Shown: positions 15,131 to 22,930 of the stretch, piece after piece | Layout of the letters: the number at the start of each line of letters is the position of its first letter | How positions within the stretch are numbered: the stretch's first letter is position 1 | From: JACPLA01 sp035291905 | GTDB taxonomy: Bacteria; Bacteroidota; Ignavibacteria; UBA10030 | Length of the DNA stretch: 27,448 bases | Direction of reading: 5' to 3' | NCBI GenBank assembly: GCA_035291905.1 | Contig: DATDRF010000049.1 | Location: 1-27,448 of the forward strand | Translations under genes and position numbers: made by a program | The notes under the pieces: model-generated | Told to the model about the DNA's origin: nothing | Seen by the model: only the letters and a program-made list of their open reading frames with translations | Databases searched by the model: none

Positions 15131-17074
15131 ATGAACAAGGGTAGAATATATTTTGCGATATCAAGCGTCATTTTTCTCATTGTGCTTGCCATATCTCCAT
15201 TCAAGGATTATTTCCAGGAGTGGAAACGGTACCAGTATGAATACAACCGTCTCGTTAGCGAGCTGCCGCAGCGCACGAGGATTGCGGACATTGGGATTAA
15301 ACAAATTTGGGTGAGAAAACTGGACAGGGTCGATCGTTGCGTCACGTGCCACCTGGGGTTGAAAGAGAAGCTCCTCGCAGAAAGCGAGCAGCCCTTCCGT
15401 TCGCATCCCCACATCCATCATGATTTTGAAGATTTCGGCTGCACCATATGCCACGAAGGTCAGGGTCCCGCAACATCCTCTAAGGAATCGCTCGGCAGAG
15501 TCAAGTACTGGGACAAGCCGATTTTTCCGAAGGAGTATATGGAAGCATCCTGTGGCAAGTGCCACAAAGAACCAAAGGTTCCTCAAGCCCCAATCCTTAC
15601 TTTGGGACGCAAGCTCATCGAGGAGTCCAATTGCATCGGTTGTCACAAGCTGGAAGGCCATTCAAAACAATGGGTGCCGAGTCTTGACGGGATTGGCTCG
15701 AAAGTAAATCGAAACTGGCTTGTGCATTGGCTAAAAAATCCGAAAAGCTATTTTGCAAAAGCGAAAATGCCCAACTTCCTTCTCTCCGACGAGGAGGCAG
15801 ATCTTCTGGCAGATTTCCTTATGACATTCAAATCGTTTCCGTCGGAGGCAACGCTCGAGCCGATTCCCAAAAAACTTTCCGCTGCTTCATCATCCGCCCG
15901 GGACGAGCTCGTGGAGCTTGGATCAACCCGGTTCCGCGAGGCTCGCTGCATCAGCTGTCATCCCATCAATGAAAAAGGTGGCTATGTTGCAACGGACTTG
16001 GGCAAGGTCGCCAGCAAGGTAAACCTGCAATGGCTTTACAATTATCTCAAGCATCCTAAGCGGCTTCAGCCGGGCGTCGAGATGCCGAGGTACCGGTTGA
16101 AGGAAAACGAGCTCCAGGCGGTGACGGCCTATATCCAAAGCGAGTTTATTGATTACGAAATGGAAGATGCACCTCCCCGCTCCCCGGACCCAGCATATTA
16201 CGAGAAAGGTTTGGCACTCTTCAAGAAATACAACTGTAGCGGTTGCCACGAACTTGGAGGCATGAAGAAAGCGGAAGAGATGGGACCGGAACTTGTTTCC
16301 ATCGGCGACAAGAAGCAGTATGAAATCGATTTCGGCAAAGCCGCCATTGAGCACACCCTTCCGCTGTATCTGTTTACGAAACTGAAGGATCCACGGGTAT
16401 TTCTGGCTTCAATGAAAATGCCGAAGTATGATTTTACGGACGAAGAATCGCGTGCCGTTGCCGTGGCGTTGTTAGGCAACACGAAGGAGTCTATCCCGGA
16501 GGAACTCAAAGTCCTTCCGAAACCATCCAGCACATACGCGCCGCAAGGGGAGTTCGGCAAGCTTGCAGACGATCTGGCCTGTTTTGCCTGCCACACAATG
16601 TTTGGCCGTGGACGATTTGTTGCAACCGACCTGACACTGGAAAGCAGTCAAGCGCGGAGAAAGTGGATCGAAGATTACTTCAAAATCCCTTATTCCCTTC
16701 GACCGATTCTAACCGAGCGGATGCCGAATCTTTTTCTGTCAGATACAGAAATCAAGGCCACAGCTGATTATATGGAAAAGGTTTTCATTGCGGACACTTT
16801 GGAGCGCAGCATCAAGGTCGATCAAGGGAGAATTGCCAAAGGAAGAATTCTTTACTACGAAAAATACGGCTGCCAAGCATGCCATCAAATCGGCCTCAAA
16901 GGCGGATACGTTGGGCCTCCCCTTGATAAGGTTGTTGCACGTCTCAAGCCGGGCTGGATTTTCTATTGGCTCAAGAAACCCCAAGCGTTGAAGCCTGAGT
17001 CGATAGAACCAGACAATCAATTGACCGACGACGACGCTGAAGCATTGGCTGCTTTCTTAATGAGTTTAAAGTGA
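15131..17074 (+). CDS. Membrane-anchored eight-haem cytochrome c
   Basis: A 647-residue protein with an N-terminal membrane anchor (~6-22) and eight CxxCH sites, starting at Cys 70, 104, 141, 168, 273, 369, 484 and 581. The first three sit in a compact region (70-145) like small multihaem domains. The last five each begin a class I cytochrome c unit with a repeated body (GGYVATDL...WLYNYLKHP...EMP). Met ligands are visible in the first four units (KMP 213, EMP 318, KMP 430, RMP 531). In the last the place of MP is taken by IEP, so that haem probably has a different sixth ligand. It lies 24 nt after the cytochrome b C-terminal gene and likely replaces cytochrome c1/f as electron acceptor of the complex, exposed to the periplasm. 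Confidence 0.9.
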   Translation: MNKGRIYFAISSVIFLIVLAISPFKDYFQEWKRYQYEYNRLVSELPQRTRIADIGIKQIWVRKLDRVDRCVTCHLGLKEKLLAESEQPFRSHPHIHHDFEDFGCTICHEGQGPATSSKESLGRVKYWDKPIFPKEYMEASCGKCHKEPKVPQAPILTLGRKLIEESNCIGCHKLEGHSKQWVPSLDGIGSKVNRNWLVHWLKNPKSYFAKAKMPNFLLSDEEADLLADFLMTFKSFPSEATLEPIPKKLSAASSSARDELVELGSTRFREARCISCHPINEKGGYVATDLGKVASKVNLQWLYNYLKHPKRLQPGVEMPRYRLKENELQAVTAYIQSEFIDYEMEDAPPRSPDPAYYEKGLALFKKYNCSGCHELGGMKKAEEMGPELVSIGDKKQYEIDFGKAAIEHTLPLYLFTKLKDPRVFLASMKMPKYDFTDEESRAVAVALLGNTKESIPEELKVLPKPSSTYAPQGEFGKLADDLACFACHTMFGRGRFVATDLTLESSQARRKWIEDYFKIPYSLRPILTERMPNLFLSDTEIKATADYMEKVFIADTLERSIKVDQGRIAKGRILYYEKYGCQACHQIGLKGGYVGPPLDKVVARLKPGWIFYWLKKPQALKPESIEPDNQLTDDDAEALAAFLMSLK

Positions 17075-17205
17075 AGATGGCTTCTGGAGGGCATCAAGAA
17101 GCCAGGATTTGCGCGTTGGAGGCATGGAAAATGACCGTCAATGGATGCTGTGCAGATCGATTCGATTTTCGACCATGAATTCTTCATGCCGAAGGAAATA
17201 GCACA
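17075..17205 (+). other. Spacer between cytochrome genes with a small hairpin
   Basis: A 131-nt spacer. TGGCTTCT (17078-17085) pairs with AGAAGCCA (17097-17104) around an 11-nt loop, just after the octahaem stop. No T-run follows; it might mark mRNA processing or partial attenuation. Nothing else is evident. Confidence 0.4.
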
Positions 17206-17934
17206 ATGGGCCAAACTCATATTGTCGTAAGACGCCTGTGCACAGTCATGATACAACTCCTGATGCTGGCTGTTACAGTCTTCGCTCAACAGCAAGAGGT
17301 AGAGTTTGTACCGCCACAAGATATCGCGCTCGTCTGGGCCAAGAGAATCGCTTTGCTCATGATTGTAGTTGCAATCACGCTGATCCTTCATACTCTGATC
17401 TTTCATCGTCACAGATTAATGGAGCACCGAGCGAAATGGTTCCTCTTCGTCGGCATCTGTGTTCTGCCAATTCCGGCACTGTTTGTGAGCATCGGCGTCG
17501 GGCTTGAACAATCCAAAGATGTGACGTTCTGCAATTCCTGCCACACGATGGATCCGTTTTTCGATGACATGAACAATATGAGCAGCCCAACGCTGGCCGC
17601 CCTTCACTATCGGAATCGGTATATCCAGCGCGAGCACTGCTGGACCTGTCACTCGGACTACGGGATCTTTGGAACCGCAGAGGCCAAGATGGACGGCTTG
17701 AAGCACGTCTATCGATATACGTTCCGCACGTATAGGCTCCCGATCCGAATGAGACACCCCTATGACCTCTCTATCTGTTTGAACTGTCACGCGGAGTCAG
17801 CATTGTTTCGCAGACCAAGAAACGATCCGGAAGCCCACGAAGGGGTCCTGGAATCGGTCTTGAAAAATGAGATGTCTTGTCTGACTTGTCACGAACTGGC
17901 TCATCCTCCCGGAGAGGAAAGGAGCGGGCAATGA
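17206..17934 (+). CDS. NapC/NirT/NrfH-like tetrahaem cytochrome c
   Basis: A 242-residue protein with two hydrophobic helices (~45-65 and ~78-100), plus a possible signal-like segment at residues 10-27. Four CxxCH sites begin at Cys 109 (FCNSCHTMDPFF), 145 (HCWTCHSDYG), 191 (ICLNCHAES) and 225 (SCLTCHEL). Order and spacing agree with NapC/NirT/NrfH-type membrane cytochromes, which take electrons from quinol and pass them to periplasmic partners. The second helix upstream of the haems is an addition to the single anchor of classical family members. The stop overlaps the next start (ATGA), linking it to the membrane cNBD protein. No nitrate, nitrite or other terminal reductase is in the window, so the partner is unknown. 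Confidence 0.85.
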   Translation: MGQTHIVVRRLCTVMIQLLMLAVTVFAQQQEVEFVPPQDIALVWAKRIALLMIVVAITLILHTLIFHRHRLMEHRAKWFLFVGICVLPIPALFVSIGVGLEQSKDVTFCNSCHTMDPFFDDMNNMSSPTLAALHYRNRYIQREHCWTCHSDYGIFGTAEAKMDGLKHVYRYTFRTYRLPIRMRHPYDLSICLNCHAESALFRRPRNDPEAHEGVLESVLKNEMSCLTCHELAHPPGEERSGQ

Positions 17935-18479
17935 CGGAAACCGAACTGTTCTATGGCCACAAGAGACATTTGATAGTGGCAGGAGTGGCAAGCCTCGGGG
18001 GATTGCTGACCGCGTTGATCTACGTGCTGTACTCGACCCCTTACACAATGGTTCTATTCCTGTTGATCGGACAACTGTTCATTCTTCTAGGGATTGTTAT
18101 CTATGTCTATGTCATTGTAAGGGATATCAGGGCCAACCTTGAGAGTGTGGTTGAAAAGCGATTCAAACAAGGTGAGATCATCTTTCGGCAAGGTGAGATT
18201 GGAGATCGCGTGTATGTCATCATTGAGGGCGAGGTAGAAGTCGTGAGAGAAGAAAGAGACAAAAAAGCGATGGTATTGGCGCGACTAGGGCCCGAGGAGT
18301 ATTTCGGCGAGATGGCGCTGTTGCGTAACACCCCCAGGAGTGCGACCGTCCGAGCATTCACCGAAGTACGAACGCTCACCATCCACCAGACGCATTTTGC
18401 CGAACTGTTTGCGCATGTTCCTGCGCTGCGAAAAAGCGTCGAATCAGTAATGGGAGGCCGCTCGAGGGCGGAGAGATAG
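17931..18479 (+). CDS. Membrane-anchored cyclic-nucleotide-binding-domain protein
   Basis: A 182-residue protein with two transmembrane helices (~13-33 and 39-63) followed by one cytoplasmic cNBD (~70-175). The phosphate-binding cassette FGEMALLRNTPRSATVRA (125-142) keeps the Glu and Arg136 that bind the cyclic phosphate and ribose in Crp and PKA, so cAMP or cGMP binding is plausible. It has no output domain of its own. It overlaps the tetrahaem gene by 4 nt and has a strong ribosome site (aaaggagcg). The anchoring and position suggest direct allosteric control of a membrane cytochrome by a cyclic nucleotide; this is an inference. Confidence 0.87.
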   Translation: MTETELFYGHKRHLIVAGVASLGGLLTALIYVLYSTPYTMVLFLLIGQLFILLGIVIYVYVIVRDIRANLESVVEKRFKQGEIIFRQGEIGDRVYVIIEGEVEVVREERDKKAMVLARLGPEEYFGEMALLRNTPRSATVRAFTEVRTLTIHQTHFAELFAHVPALRKSVESVMGGRSRAER

Positions 18480-18552
18480 TTCCTGATGGGAATATTTCCT
18501 TTCGGTGATCTTTGATAGGCGTGAAACAACAGTTCCATAAGCAGGTCCAATT

Positions 18553-19032
18553 ATGAGATCACACGTGGTTGCCATCCTGATTCTACCCTTGCTGGTAGGT
18601 TGTTCTGCAAAGAACGTGAATTCAGACGCAGGACATTTGCAAGCTGACACTCTCCAAACTCAAGCAAGCGACCAACAAGCCGATGAGGCTCGATCGTTCT
18701 CCTACGAGGCGCGTCAAGGGAAACATCTCTATGCAAAATACTGCGCTGTGTGCCACGGTGCAGAGGGAAAGGGAGACGGTTTCAACGCGTTTAATCTCGA
18801 TCCAAAACCCAGAGATTTCACCGATACACGTTACATGAGTGCCCTCTCTGACGCGCGCTTGCTTGAGACGATAACTCAAGGAGGAAGAGGAGTGAACAAA
18901 TCCATCCTCATGCCGTCATGGGGTGGGAGACTGAGCAATATTGAGCGAGTGTACATCGTAGCATTCATCCGTCTTCTTAACGAACCAAACAATCAAGGGA
19001 AGGAAGACAGCCGCAATCCAATAGGCGAATAG
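18553..19032 (+). CDS. Lipoprotein class I cytochrome c
   Basis: A 159-residue protein. The signal peptide ends in a lipobox (LLVGC, lipidated Cys17), followed by a flexible Gln/Asp-rich linker. The cytochrome domain has CAVCHGAEGKGDG (Cys64, Cys67, His68) and a Met ligand in SILMPSWGG. It is membrane-tethered on the periplasmic side and could shuttle electrons between the bc complex or multihaem proteins and an oxidase or the cupredoxin. It is last in the cluster, 73 nt after the membrane cNBD gene. Only a weak hairpin with TTTT (19117-19139) follows. Confidence 0.9.
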   Translation: MRSHVVAILILPLLVGCSAKNVNSDAGHLQADTLQTQASDQQADEARSFSYEARQGKHLYAKYCAVCHGAEGKGDGFNAFNLDPKPRDFTDTRYMSALSDARLLETITQGGRGVNKSILMPSWGGRLSNIERVYIVAFIRLLNEPNNQGKEDSRNPIGE

Positions 19033-19116
19033 GACCCGTGTAGTGAAGGAAAAGGCCGACAATGGGGCGAAAGCATGAAGACAACCACGCAACAGCAGAA
19101 ATCCCAACCAGCTTGA

Positions 19117-19139
19117 CCGCCGTCATTGTGGCGGGTTTT
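19117..19139 (+). terminator. Weak hairpin with T-run after the cluster
   Basis: CCGCC-N8-GGCGG followed by GTTTT, 85 nt beyond the last cytochrome stop. The stem has only 5 bp, so its activity is uncertain. Confidence 0.3.
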
Positions 19140-19218
19140 GCCGATTGGGATTCCAGTTTAGACCTCGTAGCGGGGACCCGCATTCCAATTCAGATCTGGT
19201 GAGCAGGATTTCACCCCG

Positions 19219-20856
19219 TTAGATCACCAACACCTTGATATCCGGGTAGCCCATCAGCTTCAGGATATAATAGTTGACTGCCGCTTCACCGGGATCATCC
19301 GAGAAGCAAACAAGCTCCGCATACCTTGGGACACCCGCCTTGGTGAGGATATTCCAGATATCTTTCGCGGCTTTTGGTGTGCCGTCGGCATTCAGGAGAT
19401 CGGTGTATGAGACATGAACAACTGTGCCGTCCAAAGCTTGAGAAGGCACATCCTTGCCCGAAGCAACAAAGACCTTCGGATAAAGTCCCTGGGGGCCCTT
19501 CGGGTCCGTTATGATCACGTCCTTGCGGAAACTCCCGGAATATTTCGTCGGAGGTATGGAGAGGTCGCCGGGGGACTTTGGAGAAGCCACAACAGTCGTC
19601 TCCTTGGTCAGGGCGAAACCGGGTTGCGTCCATTTTTCCAAAGGATCCATGAAGACCGTTACTTTCTTCTGACCCAGTCTCTCCAGCATGACAAACGCCA
19701 GGGCCGACTCTTTGGTCAAGCCGGCGCCTGACATGACAACCGCTTCATGAGACGCATCGACTCCGACCGGACCCAGAATCTCAGCCAGCTTTTCGGGATT
19801 GGCAACATTGTCTTTGAACGCGTCAGCCGAGATGTTCAGCGCAAAAGGGACATGCCCCTCGTTGTATGCGCTTGCCGGCCGTACATCCACGATGCTGATG
19901 GATGTGCCTCCGTACGTCCTTATCATCTTGCCGCTCCAAAACTGCAGCCATTTTGTTTCTCTCATCAGGAACGGGGCATCGTAGGTCCAATACGGAAGGT
20001 CCCGTTCATCCTCGAGCCATCCCATCTCGGATTCTTTGAACAGTTTGACCTTGGGGAATTTCGCGATGAACTTGGCGGCGAAATACGGCACGCTGGCAGC
20101 CACTCCGCCCCCGCAATAGGTGTAAACCTGCTGTTCGGGTCTCACCCCCACATAGGTGAACATTCTCTTTATTTCTTCCGCAGACTTGAAGGTCTTGTCG
20201 GAATTGTAGAAGTCGGTACTTGGCAGCAGGATGCCGTTGGGGATATGACCGGCTTTGGCAAAGGGGGCGACTTCTCCAAAATGCCAGTTGGCGCCGAGCC
20301 CCTCCACCAGGGCATTGTTGGCCGGATCCCCTGATGCGGTAAGGAACTCCGGCAGCCTGACTCTCGCGTCTTCTTTCTTCTTCGTGATCCGGAAGGAACC
20401 TTTCTTCGGGGCGGGTGCAGGGTCCGTCGTTACAGGCAGCCCGGACTTCTGCCACTTGTCAAGCCCCCCGTCCAGAACGAAAAGATCTTTTTGGGGGTAG
20501 CCGTCGTAATAAAGGCCAAAGAAGAGCCTGGTGGCCATCATGGATCCACCCGCGTCGTACACCACGATCTTTTTCCCGGGACTGATTCCCCAGGACTGGT
20601 AGCGCTGTTCCATCCCGGAGTTCGGAATTTCCTGGATACCATACGTAAAGAGGTCGATGCTTATGGCGCCGGGGATGTGTTGTGCAGCGTACATCTGAGG
20701 AGGTGATGCGTCGAGGATCAAGACATTAGGGTTCTTGAGATTTTTCTCAAGCCAGGTGACGCTGACAAGATTGCCGTTGATGCCTTCCTGAGCCTTTAAG
20801 GGCTGCGCCAGAAGAAGGCAGCATACAAAAAGGGAGCAATACCTCAATGCGTTCAT
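19219..20856 (-). CDS. Exported sulfurtransferase with four rhodanese-like domains
   Basis: A 545-residue protein with a signal peptide (to about residue 23, KAQ). It contains two tandem pairs of rhodanese-like domains. The positions of the active-site residue are Asp101 (VVYDAGGSM, inactive type), Cys248 (YTYCGGGVAAS, active type), Ser376 (VMSGAGLTKES, inactive) and Cys517 (VCFSDDPGEAA, possibly active). Typical thiosulfate sulfurtransferases have one such pair. The conserved HIPGAISID and GHVPFALNI motifs stand in domains 1 and 3. A good ribosome site (gaggagg) precedes the ATG. It is likely periplasmic and involved in handling thiosulfate or persulfide sulfur; the substrate is not determinable. 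Confidence 0.87.
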   Translation of the reverse strand: MNALRYCSLFVCCLLLAQPLKAQEGINGNLVSVTWLEKNLKNPNVLILDASPPQMYAAQHIPGAISIDLFTYGIQEIPNSGMEQRYQSWGISPGKKIVVYDAGGSMMATRLFFGLYYDGYPQKDLFVLDGGLDKWQKSGLPVTTDPAPAPKKGSFRITKKKEDARVRLPEFLTASGDPANNALVEGLGANWHFGEVAPFAKAGHIPNGILLPSTDFYNSDKTFKSAEEIKRMFTYVGVRPEQQVYTYCGGGVAASVPYFAAKFIAKFPKVKLFKESEMGWLEDERDLPYWTYDAPFLMRETKWLQFWSGKMIRTYGGTSISIVDVRPASAYNEGHVPFALNISADAFKDNVANPEKLAEILGPVGVDASHEAVVMSGAGLTKESALAFVMLERLGQKKVTVFMDPLEKWTQPGFALTKETTVVASPKSPGDLSIPPTKYSGSFRKDVIITDPKGPQGLYPKVFVASGKDVPSQALDGTVVHVSYTDLLNADGTPKAAKDIWNILTKAGVPRYAELVCFSDDPGEAAVNYYILKLMGYPDIKVLVI

Positions 20857-20997
20857 TGTGGGTCCTCCTCTTCATAATCAAAGATAAGTCTACGAGAATA
20901 CGTCCCGATAGTTGCGGGGCCCGGCGGGCAGGAGCCGGAAATCGCGTGAAGGCCTCTCAGCCTGCATTATTGTCCTTTTGCGTTATTTCTCTTTGTA

Positions 20998-21345
20998 TCA
21001 CTTTTTCTTCCTGGCTCCGGATGAACTCACTTTCTTGTTTGCCTCCAATGCAATATCAATCCAGCGTTCAAAGTCCTTCTTGCTGGAGGTTCCTTCGGGT
21101 CCTACGAGCAGCCATCCTTTCATCGGCTTTCCCGTCAGGTTGAAGATTCTCACTCCTTTCTTTGCAAGCAGCTCATCGGTCATTTCGGGGGCGCAGCGAA
21201 CCATCAGATCTTCTTTGTCAACGCCGACGCACATTTTCCCGTTGACCATGAAGGCAATTCCGCCGAACATCTTCTTTTCCTGCACTTTGCGGACACCGGA
21301 AAACGACTGTCTGATCCTCTCCGCCAACTTCTCACTGTATGCCAT
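20998..21345 (-). CDS. TfoX N-terminal domain protein
   Basis: A 115-residue protein matching the N-terminal TfoX/Sxy domain: KKMFGGIAFMVNGKMCVGVD, then the typical LMVRC and FNLTGKPMKGWLLV segments, ending in a Lys-rich tail. The C-terminal TfoX domain is absent, as in many stand-alone members of unknown role. It lies 19 nt after the small membrane protein gene, so the two are probably co-transcribed. A competence role cannot be assumed. Confidence 0.85.
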   Translation of the reverse strand: MAYSEKLAERIRQSFSGVRKVQEKKMFGGIAFMVNGKMCVGVDKEDLMVRCAPEMTDELLAKKGVRIFNLTGKPMKGWLLVGPEGTSSKKDFERWIDIALEANKKVSSSGARKKK

Positions 21346-21364
21346 GATGTACCCTTCGTGTTAT

Positions 21365-21790
21365 CTACGTCGCAGGTTCCGTTGTGCTGTTGATAAACCC
21401 CAACGCTACACCAACCAAAGCGAATTGGATCATGCTGAGCGATCCCTCAACTGCTATCCACTCCCAAACGGAGGGAACCATGTATTTTCCCGCTTCTGCA
21501 AGTGACAGATAGGTCCCGAGAAAAACTCCCATCAACAGGCCGAACGTGAGTCCCTTCCCGACGGAGGATCCCTTTGCATGACGACTGTAGACAGGATAGA
21601 GGAATGCCAGAACACACCCTTGAAGAATCATGGTGACAAGTCCCAGTTGCATCAGGGGCTCGCTTCTCACAATGGAGATACTCTCGTAGTGGTCCTTGAA
21701 GAACGCAAAATGCCACAGCGACACCATGACCATGGAAAGTACAAGATACGCTGCAACGGAGAGGATGAACTTTCCTGTTTTTCCTTTCAT
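21365..21790 (-). CDS. Small four-helix membrane protein of unknown function
   Basis: A 141-residue protein with four hydrophobic segments: ILSVAAYLVLSMVMVSLWHF; LVTMILQGCVLAFLYPVY; GLTFGLLMGVFLGTYLSLA; and SMIQFALVGVALGFI. It resembles the DUF1761/DUF2177 class of small membrane proteins, but I cannot name the family firmly. The ATG at 21790 is preferred because aaggggaag lies in front of it; a longer start at 21814 is possible. It lies between the SRPBCC gene (35 nt) and the TfoX gene (19 nt) in an apparent minus-strand operon. Confidence 0.75.
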   Translation of the reverse strand: MKGKTGKFILSVAAYLVLSMVMVSLWHFAFFKDHYESISIVRSEPLMQLGLVTMILQGCVLAFLYPVYSRHAKGSSVGKGLTFGLLMGVFLGTYLSLAEAGKYMVPSVWEWIAVEGSLSMIQFALVGVALGFINSTTEPAT

Positions 21791-21825
21791 GAGGCTTCCC
21801 CTTTCGCGAGCCAATCGAAGTGAAT

Positions 21826-22290
21826 TTATCGTTCAGTCAACGCTCTGATATTCCGGAGAATTTGATCCTGCGCCCGGCCGATTTTCTTTCTCATCATCAC
21901 GGCGTTCAATATCCTTGCCGCCAGATTTGCAGGTTCGTAGTGCGTTTCATTGACAACCTTCGTTCTTCCCTCGTCAATTCTTTCCAGGAGGAACACGAAA
22001 CGGGTATTGCGCAGCATCTTGCTCATTCCCATGGTGTCGTTTTCAAGAAGCCAGACGGTCTTCCGTTCGGGAACAAGTTCAATAAGGCGCTCCGTCATCG
22101 TTCCCTTTTTGCCGTTATTGTTCATTTCGCAGCTTCTTAAGCTTCCTTCCTTGTTCATGGCGCCGGTCGCCTTCACAACGCCCGGATTGACTTTGTGAAG
22201 CTGGCCAATGTCGGTGATGACCGACCAGATGGATCCTATGGAGGCATTAATGACCGCCTCCCGACGTGCTTGCGGTTCGCTCATATTCAT
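21826..22290 (-). CDS. SRPBCC (START/polyketide-cyclase-like) family protein
   Basis: A 154-residue protein with the SRPBCC layout: an early strand and helix with VINASIGSIWSVITDIGQLH, central strands with GSLRSCEM and TMTERLIELVPERKTVWLL, then a long C-terminal helix. Such proteins bind hydrophobic ligands in a deep cavity. The gene is divergent from an HxlR-family regulator and shares an 84-nt control region with it, so it is a likely target of that regulator. The ATG at 22290 or 22284 could be the start; neither has a strong ribosome site. Confidence 0.8.
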   Translation of the reverse strand: MNMSEPQARREAVINASIGSIWSVITDIGQLHKVNPGVVKATGAMNKEGSLRSCEMNNNGKKGTMTERLIELVPERKTVWLLENDTMGMSKMLRNTRFVFLLERIDEGRTKVVNETHYEPANLAARILNAVMMRKKIGRAQDQILRNIRALTER

Positions 22291-22337
22291 ACCGATTGAT
22301 GTGTGAGGATTGGCGTCTCTGCAACGCTAAGAAATGT

Positions 22338-22354
22338 ACTTGCAAAATGCAAGT
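22338..22354. promoter_or_regulatory. Palindromic operator candidate between SRPBCC and HxlR genes
   Basis: ACTTGCA-aaa-TGCAAGT is a perfect 7-bp inverted repeat in the 84-nt divergent promoter region. HxlR regulators bind such short palindromes next to their own genes, so it is the best candidate for autoregulation and control of the SRPBCC operon. Confidence 0.6.
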
Positions 22355-22374
22355 GAAATTTCTATCTTTCTTTC

Positions 22375-22845
22375 ATGAAAATAAGAAAGAGGTCTGATTG
22401 CCCGGTCAGTTCCACCCTGGACATTCTGGGAGACAAGTGGTCGCTGCTGATCATCCGGGATATCATGTTTCAGGGGAAGAACACCTATGGCGATTTCGCT
22501 CAATCCGCGGAGAAGATCGCCACAAACATTCTTGCGGACAGATTGATGCTTCTGGAGGAGGCCGGGATTGTCGAAAAAAAGGACCATCCCGAGAGCAAAG
22601 CGAAATTCTATTACCGGTTGACGGAGAAGGGCATCGACCTCATGCCTCTTCTGATGGAAGTGATCCTCTGGGGGGATAAGTATATGGATATTTCGGCTGA
22701 GGCGAGGATATTTGCCCGGCAGATCCGCAAGGACAAAAGAACGTTACTCAAGGCACTATCGGTCGATCTTAGAAAGCAAACAACAAAAGAGAGAGCGAGG
22801 ACATCGCTGCCCGCCACGAAGGCTCCGCGAACGAGAACGACTTGA
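22375..22845 (+). CDS. HxlR-family winged-helix transcriptional regulator
   Basis: A 156-residue regulator. The N-terminus has the family signature (CPVSSTLDILGDKWSLLIIR) with the conserved Cys9, which in some HxlR members senses electrophiles or redox state. It is followed by FAQSAEKIATNILADRLMLL (recognition helix region) and the wing YYRLTEKGIDLMPLL. A basic, proline/threonine-rich C-terminal tail (~135-156) is longer than usual. It is divergent from the SRPBCC gene across a palindromic operator candidate. Confidence 0.9.
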   Translation: MKIRKRSDCPVSSTLDILGDKWSLLIIRDIMFQGKNTYGDFAQSAEKIATNILADRLMLLEEAGIVEKKDHPESKAKFYYRLTEKGIDLMPLLMEVILWGDKYMDISAEARIFARQIRKDKRTLLKALSVDLRKQTTKERARTSLPATKAPRTRTT

Positions 22846-22930
22846 TTCACCTGTTGAAAGGACTGCCTTGCGTCGATTGCATCTGAATCCAAAAAGCCTG
22901 TAATTGGATCCACAAAATGTGAGAAAAACA

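Noticed and set aside
20857..20997. Bacteroidetes-type -7 element (TATCTTTG) upstream of the rhodanese gene
   Set aside because: No matching -33 TTTG/TTG element at the right distance could be found.
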